Assembly (NCBI RefSeq): GCF_014200605.1
Contig: NZ_JACHCE010000004.1
Span: 323,619 to 387,618, forward strand
DNA: 64,000 nucleotides
From: Pedobacter cryoconitis
GTDB lineage: Bacteria; Bacteroidota; Bacteroidia; Sphingobacteriales; Sphingobacteriaceae
Reading direction: 5' to 3'
Below, in pieces: positions 53,835 to 62,402 of this stretch; the stretch's first letter is position 1, and each line of letters opens with the position of its first letter. The position numbers were made by a program, and so were the translations under genes. The notes under the pieces were generated by a model. It saw nothing but the letters and a program-made list of their open reading frames with translations, was not told the origin of the DNA and made no database searches.

Positions 53835-54866
53835 ATGGATGTTACTCAATTAAGAAAAACAAGGATCATTTTGTTAAGTGTTTGTTCATTACTGATGATG
53901 AGTATTTACGGATGCAAAAAAAACGAATCTCTGACAGCTGGCCAGAGTTCAGTGAATCAAGAGTCAGGAAAGCGTCAAATCCAAAGCCTGGTCGAGTCAT
54001 CTGATTTCACGGTAATGGATAACAATGCTGACATCGTTTATCTGGGCAACATACTTTCAGGAAAATTGCTGACTGATTCAGCTCAATTCTGGGGTCTGAG
54101 TGGCTATCAGAAATTACCAATCAGAATCAGCTGTTCATTTCCAGGACAAAATGTTGGAGATGTGATTAATATCCCAAGAATGTCTTCTTTCAGACAGACT
54201 TTGCAAAACATTTTAAGGAGAAACAATTTCCAGAATACACAGATTGGGGCATTTTCCTATACTTACAGACCATTCTATGATTATGATGAGTTAAGAAAGG
54301 AATTTGGTTATAATTTAAGTGTAAGAGGACTATTTTCTTCTTCTTCCTCTAGTTTAAATCATAGCGTAACTACCATCAAGAAAAGATTTGGTTTTGTAGC
54401 TAGTTTTGAACTTGAAAACTTTACTGTTGATACACCATTACCTAAAAAAACTGAATTAATCGGGGAAACTGAACTCGCAGCTCTGATAGCAGGAGGCCAG
54501 GACCCTGTGTATATCAATTCAATTTCATATGGTCAGAGAGGTATTTTATCTGTAGAAACAGATCTCAATATGGAAGAAACAAATAAAGCTTTTACGAAGG
54601 TAACGAATAAGATTTTCAAGAAAACTACTGAAACACTTACCGAATATGAAAAACATCTGATCCAGCAGTCTACCATAACTCTATTTTTAGTTGGCGGACC
54701 AAATTCAGGGAGTCCGATGTCTATAGACGGATACAATTCATTTATTACCTATGTAACTTCTTTAGGGGATTTTTCTGCCGACAATCCCGGTTATCCTATC
54801 AGTTTCAGATTAAGAAGATTAAGTGATTACTCGCTGTTTAAGCTTAATGTAAACCTACCTAACTAA
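53835..54866 (+). CDS. CDC-like lipoprotein, paralogue 3 (short form)
   Basis: This 343-residue protein has a lipoprotein signal (MMSIYGC, Cys27, then KKN). It is the shortest paralogue, with little sequence between the signal and the core fold: NADIVYLGNILSG, LPIRISCSFPGQNVGD, YDYDELRKEFGYNLSV, FVASFELENFTVDTPLPKK, PVYINSISYGQRGILSVETD (Tyr226 onward) and PGYPISFRLRRLSDYSLFKL. The close match to paralogue 2, including TVDxxLPKKTELI, points to recent duplication. It starts 16 nt after the previous stop. A 13-bp hairpin follows, which may reduce transcription of the later genes. Confidence 0.77.
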   Translation: MDVTQLRKTRIILLSVCSLLMMSIYGCKKNESLTAGQSSVNQESGKRQIQSLVESSDFTVMDNNADIVYLGNILSGKLLTDSAQFWGLSGYQKLPIRISCSFPGQNVGDVINIPRMSSFRQTLQNILRRNNFQNTQIGAFSYTYRPFYDYDELRKEFGYNLSVRGLFSSSSSSLNHSVTTIKKRFGFVASFELENFTVDTPLPKKTELIGETELAALIAGGQDPVYINSISYGQRGILSVETDLNMEETNKAFTKVTNKIFKKTTETLTEYEKHLIQQSTITLFLVGGPNSGSPMSIDGYNSFITYVTSLGDFSADNPGYPISFRLRRLSDYSLFKLNVNLPN

Positions 54867-54896
54867 TCGTAATAAAAACACGGTTTTTAATTCTTC

Positions 54897-54928
54897 ATAA
54901 CAGCTTCCTGTAAAAAGGAAGCTGTTAT
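54897..54928 (+). terminator. Intercistronic hairpin between paralogues 3 and 4
   Basis: A 13-bp perfect stem (ATAACAGCTTCCT, loop GTAAAA, AGGAAGCTGTTAT) lies in the only long gap of the operon. No T-run follows, so partial termination or mRNA processing is more likely than a full stop. Confidence 0.55.
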
Positions 54929-54967
54929 TCATATCTGGTTCCAAAACCTATTAATCCATTTAGTCCT

Positions 54968-56500
54968 ATGAAATTACGCTATACCCTATTTTTAGTCATC
55001 ATTGTCTTTTCTTCTTGCAAGAAACAGGCAATAAATATCAAAAGTGCCGGCCAAAATACTGAATTAAAATCTCCGGAAGGAGGCAATGTCAGTATTAACA
55101 GCGGCTCACTAAATGCGTTCCACAGCTGGATTCAGGAAGGATCATTCATCAAATCCAGGATAAACTCCGGAAAAACAAGTGGTGTGGAATTCCCAGACAG
55201 ATTAATGGACATTGGTTCATGGAATGACAGAACAATCGGAGCAGTCCATATCAGAAAAGACAGTATGTGGCTTGGCGATTTTGCCGGAAGATCTTTTATT
55301 GGTTATGCTGATGAATTTACAATGCTACCTGAATGGCTGGGACAAAAGGACAATTTTTACCTGGGTAACCTGATTAAGGGAAATACGATCTCCAGTCTTG
55401 ACATGACCCCATTATCAGAAAGACTGGGACAGTATGAATCCAGACCGATCAGTGCTTCTGTTTCTTTACCAGGAAAAACGGTGTCTGGAATCTTTAACCC
55501 CAATGAACTCTCGGCCTCACAATTCTACAGTAAATTACTACAGGATAATGGAATGCCAAATACTCAAAATGCAGCTTATAGCTATAGTCTTCAGGAGTTT
55601 ACCTATTATGATGAACTTAGAACTGTTTTTGGTTCTAATGTAAAAGTAAGCGCATTGTTTTATGGTTCAGGTTCTACAAGTACCAACGGGGTGCTTAGAA
55701 TAGCCAAAAAATCAGGTCTTGTGGCCAAATTTATACAGAAAAACTTTTCGCTGGACATGGACGTTCCTGAACAAGGTGAATTGTATGCCAATCTTGATCT
55801 GAATGCTGTGGACGGTTACTGGCCAGCTTATATCAGCAACATTACTTATGGATCTACAGGTATACTGGTCATTGAAAGTGATGAAAATCAGGATGTAGTG
55901 AACAGTACCTATAAGAAAGCATTTAATGTACTGGGCGGATTGGTTTCAGGAACATCATCTCTGACTTCTTCTGAAACAGCGACCATCAATAACTCGATGA
56001 TGAAAATATATTTTATTGGTCCGAATGGTGCTGAAGCCGTTAAACAGATTTTTTCTATTGATGAATTAGTAGGATTTATTAAAAAAGGTTCTTCTTTCTC
56101 TGCACAAACTCCGGGAGTACCTATCTCCTTTAAAATGAAATCTTTGAAAGACAATAAAATAATCAATAATAATTTCAGGATTGATGCCCCGGTTGAAAAA
56201 ATCTATGTAAAACTGACCAGAACGACTGAAGGAAATAAGTATAGGGCTTATCTGAATTTTTATGCAGATCCGCAGGCAACTTTACCGATTATAGCACCAG
56301 CGAGAATAACTTTCAGTCTGAACAATTTTAGAATGGTTCGAGAAGGTTCGCATAGAGACGGCTTTTCAATGGTAAGAGAAGGTGATGCATGGCGTATTAA
56401 CAATACTGCGCACTTAACCAGAATAGATGCGAATTACCAGGGTGATCCTCCAATAAGGTATGGTAGCTCTGATTCATCTTATGTAGTAATACTTCCTTAA
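54968..56500 (+). CDS. CDC-like lipoprotein, paralogue 4 (long form with extra C-terminal domain)
   Basis: This 510-residue protein has a lipoprotein signal (VFSSC, Cys17, then KKQ). An N-terminal region of about 85 residues precedes the shared core: NFYLGNLIKG, SRPISASVSLPGKTVSG, FTYYDELRTVFGSNV, LVAKFIQKNFSLDMDVP, PAYISNITYGSTGILVIESD (Tyr288 onward) and GVPISFKMKSLKDNK. About 110 more residues follow, with beta-strand character, absent from the other three (KIYVKLTRTTEGNKYRAYLN through to the end). CDC-like proteins of other Bacteroidota are reported to work as short/long pairs, from memory; this is the long-form candidate. It ends 2 nt before the S41 protease gene. Confidence 0.76.
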   Translation: MKLRYTLFLVIIVFSSCKKQAINIKSAGQNTELKSPEGGNVSINSGSLNAFHSWIQEGSFIKSRINSGKTSGVEFPDRLMDIGSWNDRTIGAVHIRKDSMWLGDFAGRSFIGYADEFTMLPEWLGQKDNFYLGNLIKGNTISSLDMTPLSERLGQYESRPISASVSLPGKTVSGIFNPNELSASQFYSKLLQDNGMPNTQNAAYSYSLQEFTYYDELRTVFGSNVKVSALFYGSGSTSTNGVLRIAKKSGLVAKFIQKNFSLDMDVPEQGELYANLDLNAVDGYWPAYISNITYGSTGILVIESDENQDVVNSTYKKAFNVLGGLVSGTSSLTSSETATINNSMMKIYFIGPNGAEAVKQIFSIDELVGFIKKGSSFSAQTPGVPISFKMKSLKDNKIINNNFRIDAPVEKIYVKLTRTTEGNKYRAYLNFYADPQATLPIIAPARITFSLNNFRMVREGSHRDGFSMVREGDAWRINNTAHLTRIDANYQGDPPIRYGSSDSSYVVILP

Positions 56501-56502
56501 TA

Positions 56503-58044
56503 ATGAACTCATTTAATCCTATTGGTTTGAAGCATTTTGTAGTCTTTTTTATATTGCTGGCCTTTGCCAGCTGCAAAAAATCTGAGTCTTTAACTATTGA
56601 AAAGGAAAACCCTGGCGATTTACTCGTCAGGGATTCTGTTTTTTCTTATGCAAAGGAAGTTTACTTCTGGAATGATAAATTACCTTCTTATCAGGCTTTC
56701 AACCCCAGAGGTTACATTACGCTTGATCAGGAATTGTTTGATATCAGCCAGTATGCAATAAATCCTGAAACACAAAAGCCTTTTGAGTATAATCCTCAGA
56801 ATCCGAAAGCTTCTAAATACTCGGCGATAGTTGTCAACGATAATGCAGCTGAAAATAAAGTCCCTGATGGCAGCCTGAATGCAGGTTTCGGTTTAACGTT
56901 TGTTTCTGTTCAGGAAGATGATATCCGGATAGAATATGTTATTTCAGGTTCACCGGCTGCGAAAGCAGGACTGCAGCGAGGAATGAAGGTTGTTAAATTC
57001 AACAATACCCCTGTTGAGACTAAAACCCTTTTTTACAAATATCTTAATTCTATCGTGAGCAGTGCTCAGATCAGTATAACTATTGAAAAATCAGCACTAC
57101 AACCAGAAAAAACTTTTACGTTGCAAAAACAGCAATTTGTTGCTGAGCCGATAACCAAGGACACTATATTCAATTATAATGGTGTAAAAACCGGTTATCT
57201 TTCCTATCTAAGATTTAGCAGTCCAAACGGACAGGATAAACAACTTGACGAGGTATTTTCCCGTTTTGCGAACGAAAATATTACCGAATTGATTGTTGAT
57301 TTACGCTATAATCCTGGTGGATATATTTCAACTGCTGATTATTTTGCTAACCTGATTATTCCGTCTGCTTTTGATAAACAGGTGATGCGTAAAGAGAGGT
57401 ACAATGCAGTGATGCAGAGCAATGCAGCTAAACTATTGAAAAATCAGCTCTTAACTGATGATAACGGACGCCCTTTGTTCTATATAGATAACCGCCCGGC
57501 AACTATGGCCGATGGTGATTATTCTCTGAATTCAAACACCTATAACTTTGATAAAACGGCAGGAATAAGCTCTTTGAAAAGAGTTATTTTCATCGTAAGT
57601 TCCCAGACTGCTTCTGCAAGTGAATTATTGATTAACTGTCTCAGACCCTACCTTGATGTCAAACTTGTTGGAGTTTCAACCAGTGGTAGTCAGCAGGTTA
57701 AAACATATGGTAAACCCGTTGGGTTCTTTGGCCTTAAAATAGGTAGAAACACGGTTTACTATTCCATGTTTCAAAACTTAAATGCCAGAGATGAGGGGAA
57801 TTATTTTGATGGAATGCATACAGACCTGACTACAGATGATGATGCCAGATTTAATTTCGGTGATACCAATGAACCGGGGTTGAAAGCTTCTTTAGGACTA
57901 ATTTTCCCATCTAAATTTGCCAGACAAGAATCATTCAGAAAAGAGGCTGGGGCAGATTTCAACAGTGTTGAATTCAAAGCTGATTTAGCTATTCCGACAG
58001 GATTAATCAAAGAGAGATCTCATATCAGAATAAAGAAATTTTAA
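56503..58044 (+). CDS. S41-family PDZ serine protease, lipoprotein (C-terminal processing peptidase type)
   Basis: This 513-residue protein has a lipoprotein signal (LLAFASC, Cys24, then KKS). An N-terminal helical region (VFSYAKEVYFWNDKLPSYQA) leads to a PDZ domain (about 125-205: GFGLTFVSVQEDDIRIEYVI, then GSPAAKAGLQRGMKVVKFNN). An S41 protease domain follows with IVDLRYNPGG, the nucleophile region SSQTASASELL (Ser371/Ser373) and Lys404 in TYGKPVG. The Ser-Lys dyad is present. It lies 2 nt after the fourth CDC-like gene, so I infer it processes or matures those lipoproteins. Confidence 0.9.
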   Translation: MNSFNPIGLKHFVVFFILLAFASCKKSESLTIEKENPGDLLVRDSVFSYAKEVYFWNDKLPSYQAFNPRGYITLDQELFDISQYAINPETQKPFEYNPQNPKASKYSAIVVNDNAAENKVPDGSLNAGFGLTFVSVQEDDIRIEYVISGSPAAKAGLQRGMKVVKFNNTPVETKTLFYKYLNSIVSSAQISITIEKSALQPEKTFTLQKQQFVAEPITKDTIFNYNGVKTGYLSYLRFSSPNGQDKQLDEVFSRFANENITELIVDLRYNPGGYISTADYFANLIIPSAFDKQVMRKERYNAVMQSNAAKLLKNQLLTDDNGRPLFYIDNRPATMADGDYSLNSNTYNFDKTAGISSLKRVIFIVSSQTASASELLINCLRPYLDVKLVGVSTSGSQQVKTYGKPVGFFGLKIGRNTVYYSMFQNLNARDEGNYFDGMHTDLTTDDDARFNFGDTNEPGLKASLGLIFPSKFARQESFRKEAGADFNSVEFKADLAIPTGLIKERSHIRIKKF

Positions 58045-58101
58045 AAGAACAGGCTGGTTACTGATCCTCTGATAATTCAGAATGATAAATAACCAGTAAT
58101 T

Positions 58102-58137
58102 TTTTTCAGAAAGGTACTTAGGCACCTTTCTGAAAAA
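58102..58137. terminator. Bidirectional terminator between the S41 protease and GH3 genes
   Basis: A 14-bp perfect stem (TTTTTCAGAAAGGT, loop ACTTAGGC, ACCTTTCTGAAAAA) lies between the convergent genes and has T-runs in both directions. Confidence 0.9.
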
Positions 58138-58140
58138 TTA

Positions 58141-60828
58141 TTATTTCAATACCATTAAAGTATCTTTCAATACTAATTCTTTACTTGAAGAACCAATCAT
58201 TATTCTGAAATTACCTGGTTCTATAACAGTTTTCATCTCTGCATTCAGCATTTCTAACATTTGAGGCGTAATCTCAAAAGAGACCTGTTTAATCTCTCCT
58301 GCTTTTAAGTGAACGCGTTTAAAACCTTTCAATTCCAATACAGGCCTGGCAACACTGCTCAGCAAATCACGGATATACAACTGCACCACTTCATCACCAG
58401 CATATCTTCCAATATTACTTAAAGTAAAACTTGCAGTAACAGCCTCTTTTCCTGAAATCTCTTTTTTGGTTATTTTCAAGTCTTTATAGTCAAATTTCGT
58501 ATAACTCAAACCATATCCAAAAGGAAAAAGAGGTTCCCCGCTCAGGTTATTATAATCATCGCCCCTGCCAGTTGGTTTATGATTGTATACCAGCGGCAAC
58601 TGTGATTCATGAACAGGATAAGTAACAGGTAAACGGCCCGCAGGGTTGTAATCACCAAATAGTGTTTCTGCAACCGCATTTCCGCCTTCTTCTCCTGGAT
58701 ACCAGATATTCAGAACCGCAGCAGCGTCTGTTAACCAATTGTCCATCGTAATTGCACTGCCGCCAACCAATAAGACCACTACCGGTTTTCCCGATTTTTC
58801 CATCGCCCGGATAAGCTGTTCCTGGTTTCCCGGTAAATTCAACATGGCACGATCTTGAAATTCACCCTCTTTTATTCCTGCAGTTACGACAATTACATCC
58901 GCATTTGCGGCTAGTTTAATTGCTTCATTTAATTCCTTGTCCCGATTATCTGATACTCCATAGTTCCAGATCAGTTTAATATGTGCGTTGCCTCTGGGTT
59001 CTTTAAATTCTATGCGAACAGGATATGTTTTGTCCTGTTCAAAATCAAAAGATACTAATTCGGTATGATATGATATTTTTTCCCATTTGTCAATTAATAG
59101 TTTTTCACCCAGATAAAGACGGTAACCGTCATTCCCTTCCAGACCAACCTGATAAGTCCCGGATTTTGGTGCTTTAAGCCCTCCTGTCCACCTTATTGCG
59201 TACTGATCTTTAGCCAGACGCTTATCAGGAGAGGAAAGTGTCCACATAAAATCTACATTTTTATCTATTCTGCTAAATACCGGCCGACCACTTAAAGTAA
59301 GGTTATCAAAATAAGCAGCAAAAAGACCATGAGCAGTATCTGCTTTTAAAAACTGCTGCGCAATAGGTATATATGAAACAGGATTGCGGCTGCTCCCCTT
59401 GCTATACGTTACCTTAATTTGTTCACCTGCCCGTTTCTTTAACCCTTCTACGATATTAATCTTCCCATTACCAGTTCCGCTATAGCCGCCTAAACGAGCC
59501 TCCACTGCATCTTCTCCAACAACAAGTATATGTTTGATGTTTTTTAGTGGTAAAATTGATTGCTCATTTTTCAGCAGTACAAATGATTCAAGAGCTGCCT
59601 GTTTGGCAATAGCCTTATGACTTTGATCATTTAATGCTTTTTGCGCCTCCTGCTCAGATACATAAGGATTTTCAAAAAGCCCCAGTTCAAACTTTGCTCT
59701 TAAAACCCTGGAAACAGCATCATCTATCCGCTTTTGCGAAATCGATCCATCTAAAAATGGGGTAATAAACAATTTATAATGTTCGTATTCAGTCTGAAAG
59801 ATGACATCCAGCCCGGCAGTAATTGCTTGCCTGGTTGCATCAGCATAACCACTGGAAGTATAATGTAATACATTTGCGCCGCCAACTGCCCCGGCATCAG
59901 AGATCACAAAACCTTTAAAACCCCATTCTGTTTTCAGCTTCTGAGTAAGCAGATAGTTGTTAGAAGTTGCAGGAACACCATTTAACGAATTATAAGCAGT
60001 CATCAGCGAGCGGCTTTTCCCCTGTTGTATAGTCGCTTTAAAAGGAGGAAAATAGAGTTCTTCCAGCAAACGTTCATCATAGTGAACAGGGTAACTATCC
60101 CTGCCGCCATCACCAACATTGGCTACAAAATGTTTGGGCGTTGTGATGATATTCTGTTTTTCAAATGCACTTACAAAAGCCAGCCCCATTGCAGAAGAAA
60201 GAAAGGGGTCTTCACCATAGGTTTCTTCTGTACGTCCCCAACGTACATCAGAGGCTATATTGACTACTGGAGTTAAAATATCTCTGATCCCTCTTAACCT
60301 GGTTTCCTGAGCAATTGTACCTGCTACCTGCCCCATCATAGCTGTATTAAAACTAGCCGCCAGACCAATAGACTGTGGAAAAGCTGTAGCTCCTTGTCTG
60401 ACTAAACCATGCAACGCTTCATCAAACGCAATGACAGGAATTCCTAAACGGGTCTCTTTAACAAAATAACGCTGTATCGCGTTTATCTTTTTTGCCAGTG
60501 TATATGCATTTTCCTGTGTATTATAACTCAGCATTTGCCCGGCGCCACCGCCACCCTGCGAAACAGCACTCACCTGTAAACCAAAAATACCGTTTTTGTA
60601 GCGGTTTTTATCTACGCCATCCAGATCACCGGGGATCATAAACATCTGCCAGAATTTCTCTTCAGGGGTCATTCGGGATAATAAATCCGCTACTCTTTTT
60701 TCAATTGGTATCTTTGGATTTTTATACAGCGGAACTTTTTTCTTAACTACGCTGATACTATCATTTGCAATTGCCACATTGCTCAGCAGAACCAGCAACA
60801 GCATAATTTTAGTAATTATATATTTCAT
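58141..60828 (-). CDS. Secreted GH3 beta-glycosidase with PA14 domain
   Basis: This 895-residue protein has a signal peptide ending near SNVAIA. Its GH3 N-terminal barrel (about 55-375) has RWGRTEETYGEDPFLSS and KHFVANVGDGG, with nucleophile Asp311 in GFVISDAGAV. The GH3 C-terminal domain is split by a PA14 domain (about 470-610: GLFAAYFDNLTLSG, then GTYQVGLEGNDGYRLYL). A fibronectin-III-like domain follows (EVVQLYIRDLLSSVARPVLE). It releases terminal beta-linked glucose, xylose or similar residues, and the PA14 insertion is typical of such enzymes. It is the last visible gene of the second glycan locus. Confidence 0.93.
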   Translation of the reverse strand: MKYIITKIMLLLVLLSNVAIANDSISVVKKKVPLYKNPKIPIEKRVADLLSRMTPEEKFWQMFMIPGDLDGVDKNRYKNGIFGLQVSAVSQGGGGAGQMLSYNTQENAYTLAKKINAIQRYFVKETRLGIPVIAFDEALHGLVRQGATAFPQSIGLAASFNTAMMGQVAGTIAQETRLRGIRDILTPVVNIASDVRWGRTEETYGEDPFLSSAMGLAFVSAFEKQNIITTPKHFVANVGDGGRDSYPVHYDERLLEELYFPPFKATIQQGKSRSLMTAYNSLNGVPATSNNYLLTQKLKTEWGFKGFVISDAGAVGGANVLHYTSSGYADATRQAITAGLDVIFQTEYEHYKLFITPFLDGSISQKRIDDAVSRVLRAKFELGLFENPYVSEQEAQKALNDQSHKAIAKQAALESFVLLKNEQSILPLKNIKHILVVGEDAVEARLGGYSGTGNGKINIVEGLKKRAGEQIKVTYSKGSSRNPVSYIPIAQQFLKADTAHGLFAAYFDNLTLSGRPVFSRIDKNVDFMWTLSSPDKRLAKDQYAIRWTGGLKAPKSGTYQVGLEGNDGYRLYLGEKLLIDKWEKISYHTELVSFDFEQDKTYPVRIEFKEPRGNAHIKLIWNYGVSDNRDKELNEAIKLAANADVIVVTAGIKEGEFQDRAMLNLPGNQEQLIRAMEKSGKPVVVLLVGGSAITMDNWLTDAAAVLNIWYPGEEGGNAVAETLFGDYNPAGRLPVTYPVHESQLPLVYNHKPTGRGDDYNNLSGEPLFPFGYGLSYTKFDYKDLKITKKEISGKEAVTASFTLSNIGRYAGDEVVQLYIRDLLSSVARPVLELKGFKRVHLKAGEIKQVSFEITPQMLEMLNAEMKTVIEPGNFRIMIGSSSKELVLKDTLMVLK

Positions 60829-60869
60829 CAGTCACATTTTATTTTGTATAACATAAAGCTTGTAAAACA

Positions 60870-62309
60870 CTAATTAGCAGGAGTAAATGCAAAAGACAGA
60901 GCAGGCTCTGCCCCCACCAGCCCAACAGGTAAGGTTACTATGGTCTTTCCATTTGAACTGCTCCATTTTAGTTTTTTACCATTAGCTACCATAGTCAGTG
61001 CCGTTCCCTTTTCAGGTACATTACCAGTCCAGCTGATTGTTCCGGCGGTGTTTTCACCAACGTTTCTGCAATAGATTGCATAGCGGGTTTTTCCGTCTTT
61101 ACTTTGTGTAAACCAGGTCTGCCCGCTATGATAGTTTTTAGTAATTCTTGTATTGTAAATCGCCTTACCATTTTTTGAGGTCCATTGACCAATATCATTT
61201 AATCTGGTAACAACTTCAATAGGTAAAGTCCCATCTGCAGCAGGCCCTACTCCTAAAAGTAAACTTCCACCCTTAGCTACGATTTCCACTAATTTATGAA
61301 TGACTTCGCCAGCTGGTTTATATTGATCTTTATTCACAAAACCCCATGCACCCCCCAGGGTCATACAACTTTCCCAGGGATGATCTAACTGATGATCTGG
61401 TATCTTTTGTTCCGGGGTTTGATAGTTTTCATAAGGGCCATGCACAGTTCTGTCCACCATTAATAAACCAGGCTGTGCTTTTCTGGCCATACCGGCAATT
61501 TTAGGCATATCAATATCCTGGCTCCATTTTGGGATATTGGCACCCCAGGAAAGTACTTCTTCGTTGACCGTTTCCAAAGGTCTTACCCAGCCCCCATCCA
61601 GCCATAAGATATCAATCCCTCCATAATTTGTCATCAGCTCCTGAATCTGGTTAAAAGTAAAATCTTTAAATTTATTCCATCTCCAGGGGTTCTTTTTGAT
61701 ATCATAATTATTATTGCGGTCGGGAGTAGCATATTTTGACCACCAGTAATACGGGGAGTGCCAGTCTGGTTTAGAAAAATAGGCACCGATCATAAAACCT
61801 TCTTTTCTGAAAGCATCAAAAACATATTTGGCAACATCTGCCTTTGGGTTACTCGCAAAAGGGCCTTTGGCAATACTGAAATCAGATTCTTTTGTATCAA
61901 ACATGGCAAAGCCATCATGGTGTTTGGTGGTAAACACCAGGTATTTCATCCCTGCACTTTTACCAGCCCTGGCCCATTGTTCAGGATTGAATTTTACCGG
62001 ATTAAAACTATTGCTTAAACCCCAGTACCACTTTTTATAATCGTCATAAGTCTTTGTACTATCACGGTCTATCCAATCTTCAGAACAGATAGACCAGGAT
62101 TCAATGATACCTGGTACAGCATATAAACCCCAGTGTACAATCATCCCAAATTTCTTATCCTGCCAGTTTTCCAGTTTCTGTTTGACCAGCGGATCAGAAG
62201 GCCATTCATAAACTGTTGATTGCTGATGAACCCCATTTTCCTGTGCCGTTAATTTTCCAAAAGCACTAACAAGCAAAGCCGCAATTATAATTCTTGTTTT
62301 CATGAGCAT
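60870..62309 (-). CDS. Secreted GH29 alpha-L-fucosidase
   Basis: This 479-residue protein has a signal peptide ending near GKLTAQ; an ATG two codons downstream is an alternative start. GH29 features are KFGMIVHWGLYAVPG near residue 52, YLVFTTKHHDGFAMF near residue 127, and nucleophile Asp238 in DILWLDGGW. The C-terminal beta domain follows from about residue 360. It removes alpha-linked fucose from glycans. It is downstream of the SusD-like gene and 42 nt upstream of GH3 in the same direction. Confidence 0.94.
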   Translation of the reverse strand: MLMKTRIIIAALLVSAFGKLTAQENGVHQQSTVYEWPSDPLVKQKLENWQDKKFGMIVHWGLYAVPGIIESWSICSEDWIDRDSTKTYDDYKKWYWGLSNSFNPVKFNPEQWARAGKSAGMKYLVFTTKHHDGFAMFDTKESDFSIAKGPFASNPKADVAKYVFDAFRKEGFMIGAYFSKPDWHSPYYWWSKYATPDRNNNYDIKKNPWRWNKFKDFTFNQIQELMTNYGGIDILWLDGGWVRPLETVNEEVLSWGANIPKWSQDIDMPKIAGMARKAQPGLLMVDRTVHGPYENYQTPEQKIPDHQLDHPWESCMTLGGAWGFVNKDQYKPAGEVIHKLVEIVAKGGSLLLGVGPAADGTLPIEVVTRLNDIGQWTSKNGKAIYNTRITKNYHSGQTWFTQSKDGKTRYAIYCRNVGENTAGTISWTGNVPEKGTALTMVANGKKLKWSSSNGKTIVTLPVGLVGAEPALSFAFTPAN

Positions 62310-62347
62310 CTATTTTTTGAAATGGTTCATTTCCTGAATATAAAAAT

Positions 62348-62375
62348 GTCCCGGCTAAAAAGATGTAACCGGGAC
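62348..62375 (-). other. Small hairpin between the SusD-like and GH29 genes
   Basis: A 7-bp GC-rich stem (GTCCCGG with CCGGGAC, 14-nt loop) sits in the 93-nt gap. Such hairpins after SusD genes may stabilise the upstream mRNA; there is no T-run. Confidence 0.4.
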
Positions 62376-62402
62376 TTATAGGTGTTAAAAATCAGCGCAA
62401 CA

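Noticed and set aside
51529..56500. The four lipoproteins as SusD-like or generic surface proteins
   Set aside because: They lack SusD's TPR features and keep the cytolysin-type strand order with the Y-x-x-x-x-YG segment.
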